From the NCBI RefSeq assembly GCF_036227105.1, contig NZ_CP109434.1:315001-379000 (forward strand): a DNA stretch of 64,000 nt, in the 5' to 3' direction. The notes beneath the pieces were generated by a model, which searched no databases, was not told where the DNA came from, and worked only from the letters and a program-made list of their open reading frames with translations. Numbering within the stretch: the stretch's first letter is position 1; each line of letters opens with the position of its first letter. This DNA comes from Amycolatopsis sp. NBC_01488 (GTDB lineage: Bacteria > Actinomycetota > Actinomycetes > Mycobacteriales > Pseudonocardiaceae). Made by a program: the position numbers and the translations under genes. This document shows, one piece after another, positions 25,767-33,735 of this stretch.

Positions 25767-27133
25767 TACTCCTCCGTGCTCAGAAAGACGTTCTTGGTTT
25801 CGGTGAACGCCGCCGCGGCGTCGGGGCCCAGCTCGCGGCCGAGGCCGGACTGCTTGAACCCGCCGAACGGCGTCCAGTAGCGCACCGAAGAGTGCGAGTT
25901 CACCGACAGGTTGCCGGCCTCGACGCCGCGCGCCACGCGGAACGCGCGGCCGGCGTCGCGGGTCCAGATCGACCCGGACAGGCCGTACTCGGTGGCGTTC
26001 GCCATCCGGACGGCGTCGGCTTCTTCGGCGAACGGCACGACGGCGACGACCGGGCCGAAGACCTCCTCCGCCACGGCGGGGTGCCGCAGGTCGGGCGGGG
26101 TGAGGACGGTCGGCGGGAACCAGTAACCGGGGCCGCTCGGAGCACTGCCGCGGAACGCGACGGGCGCGTCGTCCGGCACGTACGACGCCACCTTCTCCCG
26201 GTGCGCGGCCGAGATCAGCGGCCCCATCTCGGTCTTCTCCTCGGCGGGGTCGCCGACGACGACGCCGTGCACCGCCGGTTCGAGCAGTTCCATGAACCGG
26301 TCGTACGCGCTGGCCTGCACCAGGATCAGCGACCGCGCGCAGCAGTCCTGGCCCGCGTTGTCGAAGACGCCGTAGGGCGCGGTCGCCGCGGCCTTCTCCA
26401 GATCGGAGTCGGCGAAGACGATGTTCGCGTTCTTGCCGCCCAGCTCGAGCGTCACGCGCTTCACCTGCGCCGCGCAGCCGGCCATGATCTGCTTGCCGAC
26501 CTCGGTGGAGCCGGTGAAGACGACCTTGCGCACGCCCGGGTGGTCCACGAACCGTTGTCCGACGACGGATCCCTTGCCCGGCAGCACCTGGAAGACGTCC
26601 TCCGGGATGCCCGCCTCGCGCGCCAGCTCGCCCAGCCGGATCGCGGTCAGCGGCGTCAGCTCGGCGGGCTTGAGGACCACGGTGTTGCCGGCGGCGAGCG
26701 CGGGCGCGAAACCCCAGCCGGCGATCGGCATCGGGAAGTTCCACGGCACGATCACGCCGACCACGCCGAGGGGTTCCTGGAAGGTGACGTTGACCCCGCC
26801 CGGGACCGGGATCTGCTTGCCGATCAGGCGTTCCGGCGCGGCGGAGTAGTAATTGAGGACGTCACGGACGTTGCCCGCTTCCCAGCGCGCGTTGCCGATC
26901 GTGTGCCCGGAGTTGGCGACCTCCAGCCGCGCGAGGTGCTCGATGTCGGCGTCGACGGCGTCGGCGAAGCGGCGCAGCAGCCGCGCGCGGTCGCCGGGGG
27001 TGACGTCGCGCCACGCCGGGAACGCCGCCTGCGCGCGGGCGATCGCCGCGTCGGTCTCGTCGGCGCCGGCCAGCGGGACCGTCCGCACCACCTCCTCGGT
27101 GGCGGGGTTCAGGACGTCAAAGCTGCTGGTCAT
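25766..27133 (-). CDS. Aldehyde dehydrogenase, probably gamma-glutamyl-aminobutyraldehyde/aminoaldehyde type
   Basis: The 455-residue NAD(P)-dependent ALDH has PWNFPMPI (cofactor), FTGSTEVGK, catalytic Glu in LELGGKN and nucleophile Cys in GQDCCARS, plus EVFGPV near the C-terminus. It oxidises an aldehyde to the acid. Its start overlaps the gamma-glutamyl hydrolase stop by 4 bp (ATGA). In the gamma-glutamylation route it would oxidise the aldehyde left after amine oxidation. No amine oxidase is in the operon. GGAGAGGG precedes the ATG. Confidence 0.9.
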   Translation of the reverse strand: MTSSFDVLNPATEEVVRTVPLAGADETDAAIARAQAAFPAWRDVTPGDRARLLRRFADAVDADIEHLARLEVANSGHTIGNARWEAGNVRDVLNYYSAAPERLIGKQIPVPGGVNVTFQEPLGVVGVIVPWNFPMPIAGWGFAPALAAGNTVVLKPAELTPLTAIRLGELAREAGIPEDVFQVLPGKGSVVGQRFVDHPGVRKVVFTGSTEVGKQIMAGCAAQVKRVTLELGGKNANIVFADSDLEKAAATAPYGVFDNAGQDCCARSLILVQASAYDRFMELLEPAVHGVVVGDPAEEKTEMGPLISAAHREKVASYVPDDAPVAFRGSAPSGPGYWFPPTVLTPPDLRHPAVAEEVFGPVVAVVPFAEEADAVRMANATEYGLSGSIWTRDAGRAFRVARGVEAGNLSVNSHSSVRYWTPFGGFKQSGLGRELGPDAAAAFTETKNVFLSTEE

Positions 27134-27846
27134 GCCCTCTCCTTGCTCGCGTCGACGAGGGCCGCGAAGAGCCGGACGTCGTCGCTGTCCTGCTCGGGGT
27201 GCCACTGCACGCCCAGCGTGAACTCGCCCGGTACCTCGGCGGCCTCGATCGTGCCGTCGGCGGCCCAGCCGACCGCCTCCAGGCCGGTACCGAGCCGGTC
27301 GATGGCCTGGTGGTGGTAGCAGAGCGTCTTGGTTTCGGTGCCGAGGATCGCCGCCGCCCGGCTGCCCTCGGCCAGCGTGACCGTGCCCCGGCCGAACGTC
27401 GCGGGCGCGGGCTGGTGCTCGGTGGTTTCCTGCGCTTCCGGCAGGTGCTGGACCAGTGTGCCGCCGAGGGCGACGCTCATCACCTGCAGGCCGCGGCACA
27501 CGCCGAGCACCGGCTTGCCCGCCCTGCGCGCGGCTTCGAACAGGCCGAACTCGAACGCGTCCCGGTTCGGCCGCGTGTAGGTCGCCTGGTGCGGTTCCTG
27601 GTCGTAGCGCGCGGGTTCCACGTCCGCGCCGCCGGTGAGCACCAGTCCGTCCACAATGGACACAAGCCGGTCGAACGCGTCCGACACCGGCGGCAGCAGT
27701 ACCGGGATGCCGCCGGCCGCGACGACGCAGTCGACGTAGAACCGGTGCAGCAGCACGGCTTCGGTCTCCCAGACCAGGAACTTCGCGGGTTCGAGGTAGC
27801 TGGTGAGGCCGATGACCGGCCGGTCGTCAGAGTCGCTCGAAGCCAC
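27130..27846 (-). CDS. Class I glutamine amidotransferase-like gamma-glutamyl hydrolase (PuuD type)
   Basis: The 238-residue peptidase C26 member has nucleophile Cys in GVCRGLQVM (about 114), the oxyanion region LTGGADVEPARY, and the His/Glu pair in QWHPEQ near the C-terminus. PuuD-type enzymes remove glutamate from gamma-glutamyl-aminobutyrate, releasing GABA. It overlaps the ligase gene upstream by 20 bp and the ALDH gene by 4 bp. Confidence 0.9.
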   Translation of the reverse strand: MASSDSDDRPVIGLTSYLEPAKFLVWETEAVLLHRFYVDCVVAAGGIPVLLPPVSDAFDRLVSIVDGLVLTGGADVEPARYDQEPHQATYTRPNRDAFEFGLFEAARRAGKPVLGVCRGLQVMSVALGGTLVQHLPEAQETTEHQPAPATFGRGTVTLAEGSRAAAILGTETKTLCYHHQAIDRLGTGLEAVGWAADGTIEAAEVPGEFTLGVQWHPEQDSDDVRLFAALVDASKERA

Positions 27847-29191
27847 GGACCAGCTCCCAGTCGGTGACGGCGGCGTTGTAGGCGTCCACCTCGATCTTCG
27901 CCGCGTTCAGGTAGTGCTCGACGACGTCTTCGCCGAACGCTTCGCGCGCCAGCTCGCTCCCCGCGAGCGCGGCGGCGGCTTCGGGCAGCGTGGTCGGGAC
28001 GGTGCGTCGATCGGAGTGGTAGGCGTTGCCGGTGAAGGGCTCTTCCAGCTCCAGCTCGTTCTCGATGCCGTGCAGCCCGGCGGCGATCAGCGCGGCGACG
28101 GCCAGGTACGGGTTGACGTCCCCGCCCGGCACGCGGTTTTCGACGCGCAGCGACTCGCCGTGCCCGACGACGCGCAGCGCGCACGTGCGGTTGTCGGTGC
28201 CCCACGCGATCGCGGTCGGCGCGAAGCTGCCGGGCACGAACCGCTTGTAGGAGTTGACGTTCGGCGCGAGGAAGTACGTCAATTCGTGCAGCGCGGCCAG
28301 CTGGCCGGCGAGGAACTGCTCCATCAGCGTCGAGAAGCCGTGGTCGTGGTCGCCCGAAAGCACCGCGCGGCCTTCGGTGGAGCGCAGGCTGATGTGGATG
28401 TGGCAGGAGTTGCCCTCGCGCTCGTTGTACTTCGCCATGAAGGTGAGGCTCTTGCCCTCCTGCGCGGCGATCTCCTTGGCGCCGTTCTTGTAGACGCTGT
28501 GGTTGTCGCACGTGCTGAGCGCGTCGGTGTAGCGGAAGGCGATCTCCTGCTGGCCGGGGTTGCACTCGCCCTTGGCGGACTCGGGGTAGAGCCCGGCGCC
28601 GGCCATCTCGTTGCGGATGCGGCGCAGCAGCGGCTCGAGGCGCGCGGTGCCGAGCATCGAGTAGTCGACGTTGTACTGGTTGGCGGGCTTGAGGCCGTGG
28701 TAGCGCTTGTCCCACGCGGCTTCGTAGCTGTCGTCGAAGACGATGAACTCCAGCTCGGTCCCGACGTAGGCGGCGAGCCCGCGCTCGGCGAGCCGCTCGA
28801 GCTGACGGCGCAGGATCTGCCGCGGCGACATCGGCACCGGGCCGCCCTCGACGCGCTCGACGTCGGCCAGGACCAGCGCGGTGCCCTCGTGCCACGGGAT
28901 CTCGCGCAGGGTTTCGAGGTCGGGCCGCAGCACGAAGTCGCCGTAGCCGCTCTCCCAGGAGGAGAGCGCGTAGCCGTCGACGGTGTTCATGTCGACGTCC
29001 ACCGCGAGGAGGTAGTTGCACGCCTCGGTGGCGTGGCCGACGACCTCGTCCAGGAAGTACTCCGCCGAGCAGCGCTTGCCCTGGAGCCTGCCCTGCATGT
29101 CCGTGATCGCGACGAGCACGGTGTCGATCGTGCCCGCGTCCACCCGCGCCCGGAGCTCGTCGAGCGTGAGCATGCCTCGCCTGCGTGCCAT
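27827..29191 (-). CDS. glnA3: Glutamine-synthetase-like gamma-glutamylpolyamine ligase (GlnA3 type)
   Basis: The 454-residue GS-fold ligase has the N-terminal beta-grasp (TDMQGRLQGKR) and catalytic domain elements GTELEFIVFD, GECNPGQQEI, CHIHISL, and NRTCALRVVG with ENRVPGGDVNPY. The pattern is much closer to actinobacterial GlnA3 than to nitrogen-assimilating GlnA. GlnA3 couples glutamate to polyamines as the first step of their breakdown. ATG at 29191 follows GGGGCGG; an in-frame ATG at 29173 after AGGCGAGG is an alternative. It leads the operon with the hydrolase, ALDH and SDR genes. Confidence 0.88.
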   Translation of the reverse strand: MARRRGMLTLDELRARVDAGTIDTVLVAITDMQGRLQGKRCSAEYFLDEVVGHATEACNYLLAVDVDMNTVDGYALSSWESGYGDFVLRPDLETLREIPWHEGTALVLADVERVEGGPVPMSPRQILRRQLERLAERGLAAYVGTELEFIVFDDSYEAAWDKRYHGLKPANQYNVDYSMLGTARLEPLLRRIRNEMAGAGLYPESAKGECNPGQQEIAFRYTDALSTCDNHSVYKNGAKEIAAQEGKSLTFMAKYNEREGNSCHIHISLRSTEGRAVLSGDHDHGFSTLMEQFLAGQLAALHELTYFLAPNVNSYKRFVPGSFAPTAIAWGTDNRTCALRVVGHGESLRVENRVPGGDVNPYLAVAALIAAGLHGIENELELEEPFTGNAYHSDRRTVPTTLPEAAAALAGSELAREAFGEDVVEHYLNAAKIEVDAYNAAVTDWELVRGFERL

Positions 29192-29200
29192 CAGCCGCCC

Positions 29201-29224
29201 CAAAGGTTTGATGCGAATCCTTTG
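29201..29224. promoter_or_regulatory. CAAAGG/CCTTTG inverted repeat in the glnA3 leader
   Basis: CAAAGG (29201-29206) and CCTTTG (29219-29224) flank 12 bp, directly at and after the predicted transcription start. A third half-site, CAAAGG at 29267-29272, lies just upstream of the -35. The arrangement suggests a repressor covering the promoter. Confidence 0.45.
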
Positions 29225-29231
29225 CGGGTCC

Positions 29232-29260
29232 TTCCTACCCGGTGACGTCGGCCGGGTCAA
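29232..29260 (-). promoter_or_regulatory. Promoter of the glnA3 operon
   Basis: On the minus strand TTGACC (29255-29260) and TAGGAA (29232-29237) are separated by exactly 17 bp, a good sigma-70-type promoter for an actinomycete. Transcription would start near 29225, about 34 nt before the ATG at 29191. Confidence 0.6.
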
Positions 29261-29414
29261 CCGGAGCAAAGGTATTTTCTTGAACCATTGAAGCGGGCTG
29301 GTGCCGGGCAGCCGGAATGTCCGTGATGCCCGGCTGAGAAGAGTCTGTGAATCCGGCGCGGCGGGAGGAATCCCGGGTACTCCGACGTTGTACCGGGCAG
29401 GAGAGGTGAGATCG

Positions 29415-29939
29415 ATGACCACAGCATTCACGCAGCAGAACGCGATCGGACAGCAGCAGGCGCGGCCCCAGCTGCCCACCCTGCCCACCGGCTGGCCGAT
29501 CGGTTCCTACGAGTCCTACGAGCAGGCGCAGCGCGCGGTCGACCACCTCGCGGGCGCGGAGTTCCCGGTCACCGACGTCACGATCGTGGGTGTCGAGCCG
29601 ATGCTCGTCGAGCGGATCGCGGGCAAGATGTCCTGGGGCAAGGTCCTCGGCAGTGCCGCCACGTCCGGCGCGATGTTCGGTGTCTTCCTCGGCCTGGTGC
29701 TGAGCCTGCTGAACCCGGGCGCGGGCCTGGTCCCGATCGTGATCGGCCTGGTCGCCGGTCTCGGGTTCAACCTGCTGTTCGGCGCGCTCGGCTACGCGGC
29801 GAACCGCAACAAGCGCGGCTTCATCTCCCAGAGCCAGCTGGTGGCGCGCCGCTACGACGTGCTGTCCCAGCCTCGCAACGCCGAGAAGGGCCGCGCCCTG
29901 CTGGCGGACCTCGCGGCGCGCAGCGCCTTCCTGCACTGA
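29415..29939 (+). CDS. General stress protein 17M-like (YflT domain) membrane protein
   Basis: The 174-residue protein has a YflT/GSP17M-like domain (about 28-65: PIGSYESYEQAQRAVDHL...DVTIVGVEP) followed by two glycine-rich helices (about 84-125) and a basic tail. The domain is linked to general stress regulons in Gram-positives; its biochemical role is unknown. ATG at 29415 follows GAGAGGTGAG. A perfect terminator stem follows the gene. Confidence 0.8.
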   Translation: MTTAFTQQNAIGQQQARPQLPTLPTGWPIGSYESYEQAQRAVDHLAGAEFPVTDVTIVGVEPMLVERIAGKMSWGKVLGSAATSGAMFGVFLGLVLSLLNPGAGLVPIVIGLVAGLGFNLLFGALGYAANRNKRGFISQSQLVARRYDVLSQPRNAEKGRALLADLAARSAFLH

Positions 29940-29960
29940 CGGCCCTGACGCCGTGAAGAG

Positions 29961-29992
29961 CGAAGGCCACCTCCCGCGGGAGGTGGCCTTCG
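29961..29992. terminator. Bidirectional terminator
   Basis: A 32-bp perfect palindrome, 15-bp arms beginning CGAAGGCCACC and ending GGTGGCCTTCG, between the converging stress-protein and hydrolase genes. It starts 22 bp after the first stop. Confidence 0.8.
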
Positions 29993-30068
29993 TCGTGCCT
30001 GGGGACAACTCCGCTCGCGACCCCTGGAAGTGTCGGTGCCCACCGGTAGCGTGGAAAACGGGGGCTGC

Positions 30069-31052
30069 TCAGGTCCCCGACGACACCGTCGGCACGTCCG
30101 GGAGCGCCCCCGGGTCCGGCAGCTGCGCTGCCCGGCCCTCGCGCAGCAGCTCACCCCAGCGCGCCCGGTCGTACTCGGCCGGCGGCGTCTCCGCCAGGAA
30201 CTCCCGCAGGATCTCCAGGAATCGGCGCGGGTCCGATCGGTGCGGGAAGTGGCCGGCGCCCTCGAACAGCACCAGCCTGCTGCCCGGCATCGCCCGGTGC
30301 GCGCGCAGCGCGTGGCCGCTCGGCACGACGCGGTCGTCGGTCCCCCACACCAGCAGCGTCGGGATCCCCTCGGTCAGGTAGCAGCGGTCCAGCATGTTGA
30401 CGACCTGGCCGCGCCAGTCGACGACCGACCGCAACGAGCGCAGGAACGCCGCGCGCGTGCTCGGCTCGAGCAGCCGGACGTAGCGGGTCAGCACGTAGTC
30501 GAGGTCCGGCCCCAGCCCCAGCCCTTCCGACACGCGCAGCAGCTCGGCGAACCCGCGCAGCACCGTCAGCACCGGCCGCGTGCCCAGCAGCGGCAACGCC
30601 AGTCCCGCGCCCGGCGCGGCGGCCAGCCGCAGCAGCGGGTGCACGCTCGCCCCGACGCCGCCCGAGCCGACCAGCACCAGCCGTTCACAGCGTTCCGGGA
30701 ACTGGTAGGCGAACTGCATCGCGACGCCGCCACCGAGCGAGTGCCCGACCACGGTGACCCGGTCGACGTCGAGCGTCGTCAGCAGGTCGCGCATGCCGCA
30801 GGCGTAGGCGGCGACGGAGTAGTCCGCGCGCGGCTTGGCCGAAGCGCCGTGGCCGAGCAGGTCGGGCGCGATCACCGTGTGGTCGGCCGAGAGCGAGGCC
30901 AGCAGCTCCAGCCACGTCGCCGAGTCGTCGCCGATGCCGTGCAGGAACAGCAGGGCCGGCCCGCGCCCGGCCATCCGGTAGGCGCGCTCGTACCCGTGGA
31001 CGACGCGTGTGCGCGGGGCGAAGGTGTCCGCCCCGACCTCCGTGAGTGGCAC
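30069..31052 (-). CDS. Alpha/beta hydrolase
   Basis: The 327-residue alpha/beta-hydrolase has the oxyanion region LLFLHGIGDDSATW, nucleophile Ser105 in GHSLGGG, the acid in WGTDDRVVP and the histidine in GAGHFPH. Cap length fits small-molecule esterase or epoxide/C-C hydrolases of actinobacteria. The C-terminus extends about 35 residues past the histidine. No linked pathway genes show the substrate; the gene stands alone between two terminator-like gaps. Confidence 0.85.
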   Translation of the reverse strand: MPLTEVGADTFAPRTRVVHGYERAYRMAGRGPALLFLHGIGDDSATWLELLASLSADHTVIAPDLLGHGASAKPRADYSVAAYACGMRDLLTTLDVDRVTVVGHSLGGGVAMQFAYQFPERCERLVLVGSGGVGASVHPLLRLAAAPGAGLALPLLGTRPVLTVLRGFAELLRVSEGLGLGPDLDYVLTRYVRLLEPSTRAAFLRSLRSVVDWRGQVVNMLDRCYLTEGIPTLLVWGTDDRVVPSGHALRAHRAMPGSRLVLFEGAGHFPHRSDPRRFLEILREFLAETPPAEYDRARWGELLREGRAAQLPDPGALPDVPTVSSGT

Positions 31053-31155
31053 GGACCCAGCTCAGCACGTCCGCGTTCGCGGGACGTTTCGCGCACGTTG
31101 GCATCGGGTGAACGCCGGGAGGGGCCCGATCCCGCTCCCGGCGTCCGTTCCCCCG

Positions 31156-32376
31156 TTACTTCGTCGGCGTCGGCGTGGCCGGTGCGGACGAAGACGTCGG
31201 CGCGGTGGTCGTCGGCGGCACCGTGACCTTCGGGATCGCCGCGCTGAACGGCACGCCCGCGTTCTCGCGGCAGGCCGAGCGGTACCCGTTGTAGCCGTTG
31301 TAGTTGCCCTGGTCGTCGGTGACGCCCTGCTCGATCTTCGGCCGCGGGAACCGGTTGTCCGCGCCGATCTTCTCCTTCGTGCCGCTCGACCGCTCGCAGC
31401 CGTAGCGGGTCAGTGTGAGCGGCCTGCCCTCTTCGTCGTAGAGGTAGACCTCGGTCAGCGGCTTGCCGTCGGCGTCGAACGCGTAGACGTTCTCGATCTC
31501 GTGACTGCCGTAGCTCAGCTCAGCGTTGCCGTACTGGTCGGACGTCGGGAAGTACGTCCGGGCCGGGGTCGGGTAGGAGTTCCGGGTCGAGATCAGGTCG
31601 ACCGCGGCACCGAACCCGCCCAGGATGCCGCCGATGACGAACGCCGAGATCGGCACCGCAACCCACAGGAGCCGCCGGTCGCCACGCAGCCGCGGGCCCG
31701 CCCACACCGCCGCGCCGCCCGCGACGAGCAGGAACGGCAGCAGCAGCACCGCGCTGCGCGAACGCAGCATGAGCAGCAACCCGAAGGCGACGAGTACGAC
31801 GGCGCACACGATCCACCACGCCGGCTTCAGCGAAGCGAGGTAGCTCAGCGCCTTGCCGGAGTCCTCCTGCTTGCGCCCCTTGGCCAGCGCCTGCCGCAGC
31901 CACGCCACCTCCGGCAGCGCCAGCACCGGCTCGATGCCGCCGCGCAGCAGCAAGAGAAGGCTGACCAGGAACACCGGCAGGAAGAGCGCGGCGCCCAGGA
32001 GCACGTCCGGCTTGAGGGTGACGGCGGAGCCGAACGCGAACAGCGCGAGCGCCACCGCGCAGAGCACCAGGCCCCACAACGCGATCCGCGGCTTCGCGAG
32101 GCTCGGGTTCGCGGTGGTGGCGAGCACCTGCGTCGCACCTTCGGCCTGCGGCGGGTACCCGCCGGACGCGCGCAGCTCGGCGGCGTAGCTCTCGGGCGTG
32201 CCGAGCCGCTCGATCAGCGCCTCGACGCGGGCGCTCTCGCCCAGCTCGGCCTCGAGCTCCGCCAGGTGCGGGCGGACGTCCTCGAGGATTTCTTCGATCT
32301 CGCTCGCGGGCAGGTCGGCGAGCGCGGTGCGGACCCGCGCCAGATACACCCGCACGGCGGTCGGCTTCTCGCTCAT
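31156..32376 (-). CDS. HAAS-domain membrane protein, PadR partner
   Basis: The 406-residue protein has an N-terminal all-helical HAAS/DUF1700 domain (about 8-75; ALADLPASEIEEILEDVRPHLAELE), about five transmembrane helices (about 100-260) and an extracellular tail with YNGYNGYRSAC and a Thr/Pro-rich C-terminus. HAAS proteins are regularly co-transcribed with PadR regulators and are thought to carry a membrane signal. The ATG overlaps the PadR stop by 4 bp and follows GGGAGAGG. Stimulus unknown. Confidence 0.8.
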   Translation of the reverse strand: MSEKPTAVRVYLARVRTALADLPASEIEEILEDVRPHLAELEAELGESARVEALIERLGTPESYAAELRASGGYPPQAEGATQVLATTANPSLAKPRIALWGLVLCAVALALFAFGSAVTLKPDVLLGAALFLPVFLVSLLLLLRGGIEPVLALPEVAWLRQALAKGRKQEDSGKALSYLASLKPAWWIVCAVVLVAFGLLLMLRSRSAVLLLPFLLVAGGAAVWAGPRLRGDRRLLWVAVPISAFVIGGILGGFGAAVDLISTRNSYPTPARTYFPTSDQYGNAELSYGSHEIENVYAFDADGKPLTEVYLYDEEGRPLTLTRYGCERSSGTKEKIGADNRFPRPKIEQGVTDDQGNYNGYNGYRSACRENAGVPFSAAIPKVTVPPTTTAPTSSSAPATPTPTK

Positions 32377-32696
32377 GCTGCCTCTCCCAAAAGCACGTTC
32401 ATCGTCGATGCGAAGCTCTGCCAGGTCTTGCCCGACTCCGCCAGGCGGAGCCGGCCCAGCTCGTTCAGGCTGTAGTACTTGCGGTGCGGGCCCTCTTCGC
32501 TGGGCACCACGTACGAGGTCAGCAGGCCGGCCTTGTAGAGCCTGCGCAACGTCCCGTACACCGACGCGTCCCCCACCTCGTCCAGGCCGGCGGCCCGGAG
32601 TCTTCGCAGGACGTCGTACCCGTAGCCGTCTTCCTCGCGGAGCACCGCGAGCACGGCCAGATCGAGCACCCCTTTGAGCAGCTGACTGATCTCCAC
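32373..32696 (-). CDS. PadR family transcriptional regulator
   Basis: The 107-residue protein is a minimal PadR winged helix (GVLDLAVLAVLREEDGYGYDVLRRLR...DASVYGTLRRLYKAGLL) with a short C-terminal dimerisation helix. GTG at 32696 follows GGAGGG. It is coupled to the HAAS gene by a 4-bp overlap. A dyad at 32726-32744, 30 bp upstream, is the likely autoregulatory site. Confidence 0.9.
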   Translation of the reverse strand: MEISQLLKGVLDLAVLAVLREEDGYGYDVLRRLRAAGLDEVGDASVYGTLRRLYKAGLLTSYVVPSEEGPHRKYYSLNELGRLRLAESGKTWQSFASTMNVLLGEAA

Positions 32697-32725
32697 TGCA
32701 CCCTCCAGTCTTACGCTTGGAAAGG

Positions 32726-32744
32726 TACCACGCATTGCACAGTA
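32726..32744. promoter_or_regulatory. Probable PadR operator
   Basis: The 19-bp TACCACGCATTGCACAGTA has the symmetry TAC-N3-GCA/TGC-N3-GTA, a typical PadR layout. It lies 30 bp upstream of the padR GTG and about 90 bp upstream of the divergent lactonase ATG. Confidence 0.55.
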
Positions 32745-32832
32745 GTGCGCACGGCGGAGGGCCCTTGCCTTTCCGGGCGGGGCGCACGCCTGGTGATCCA
32801 TGCTTGAAGCAGAATCTGATGAGGGGTGACCG

Positions 32833-33735
32833 ATGGATCTGGTGAAGACCGAGTTCGAGAAGCTGGATGACCGCTTCGCGCGCGTCAACGGCGACGAATG
32901 GATGCAGCGCCTGCACACCGGCTGCCGCTGGACCGAGGGGCCTGCCTACTTCCCGGCCGGGCGCTACCTGGTGTTCAGCGACATTCCCAACGACCGCACG
33001 CTGCGCTGGGACGAGACGACCGGCCAGGTCGGCGTGTTCCGGCAGCCTTCTTCGTACGCGAACGGGCACACGGTCGACCGCGCCGGCCGGCTGGTCAGCT
33101 GCGAGCAGGGCCACCGCCGGGTGACGCGCACCGAGCACGACGGGACGATCACCGTGCTGGCGTCGGAGTTCGAGGGGAAGAGGTTCAACAGCCCGAACGA
33201 CGTCGTCGAGCACTCGGACGGGTCAATCTGGTTCACCGACCCGAGTTACGGCATCGACAGCGACTACGAGGGGTACCGGGCGGAGAGCGAGATCGGCGCT
33301 TGTCACGTGTACCGCGTCTCGCCGTCGGGTGAGGTGCGGATCGTCGCCGACGACTTCTCCCGGCCGAACGGGCTGGCGTTCTCGGCCGACGAGTCGCTGC
33401 TGTACATAGTGGACACCCGGCAGCAGCCCAGCCACATCCGGGTGTTCGCGGTCGGCGACGAGGGAGCGCTGACCGGCGGCTCGGTGTTCGCGACGTGCGA
33501 CAACGGCGTGTTCGACGGCGTCCGGGTGGACAGCGAAGGCCAGGTCTGGGCGGCGGCCCACGACGGCTTGCACTGCTTCGCGGCGGACGGGACGCGGATC
33601 GGCAAGCTCAAGGTGCCGGAGGTCTGCTCGAACTTCACGTTCGGCGGCGCGCGGGGGAACGACCTGTTCATCACGGCTTCGAGTTCGCTGTACACGCTGA
33701 GGGTGACGGTCACCGGGGCTCGCTACCCGTCGTGA
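32833..33735 (+). CDS. SMP-30/gluconolactonase family protein
   Basis: The 300-residue six-bladed propeller has the metal-ligand glutamate in WTEGPAYFP, the central NSPNDVV, and DFSRPNGLAFSADE with an Asp near the C-terminus (FDGVRVD). Family enzymes hydrolyse sugar lactones with Ca2+/Zn2+ in the cytoplasm. GAGGGGTG precedes the ATG. It stands alone and overlaps the converging MAB_1171c-type gene by 26 bp. It could serve the sugar-acid pathway at the left end, but nothing shows this directly. Confidence 0.88.
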   Translation: MDLVKTEFEKLDDRFARVNGDEWMQRLHTGCRWTEGPAYFPAGRYLVFSDIPNDRTLRWDETTGQVGVFRQPSSYANGHTVDRAGRLVSCEQGHRRVTRTEHDGTITVLASEFEGKRFNSPNDVVEHSDGSIWFTDPSYGIDSDYEGYRAESEIGACHVYRVSPSGEVRIVADDFSRPNGLAFSADESLLYIVDTRQQPSHIRVFAVGDEGALTGGSVFATCDNGVFDGVRVDSEGQVWAAAHDGLHCFAADGTRIGKLKVPEVCSNFTFGGARGNDLFITASSSLYTLRVTVTGARYPS

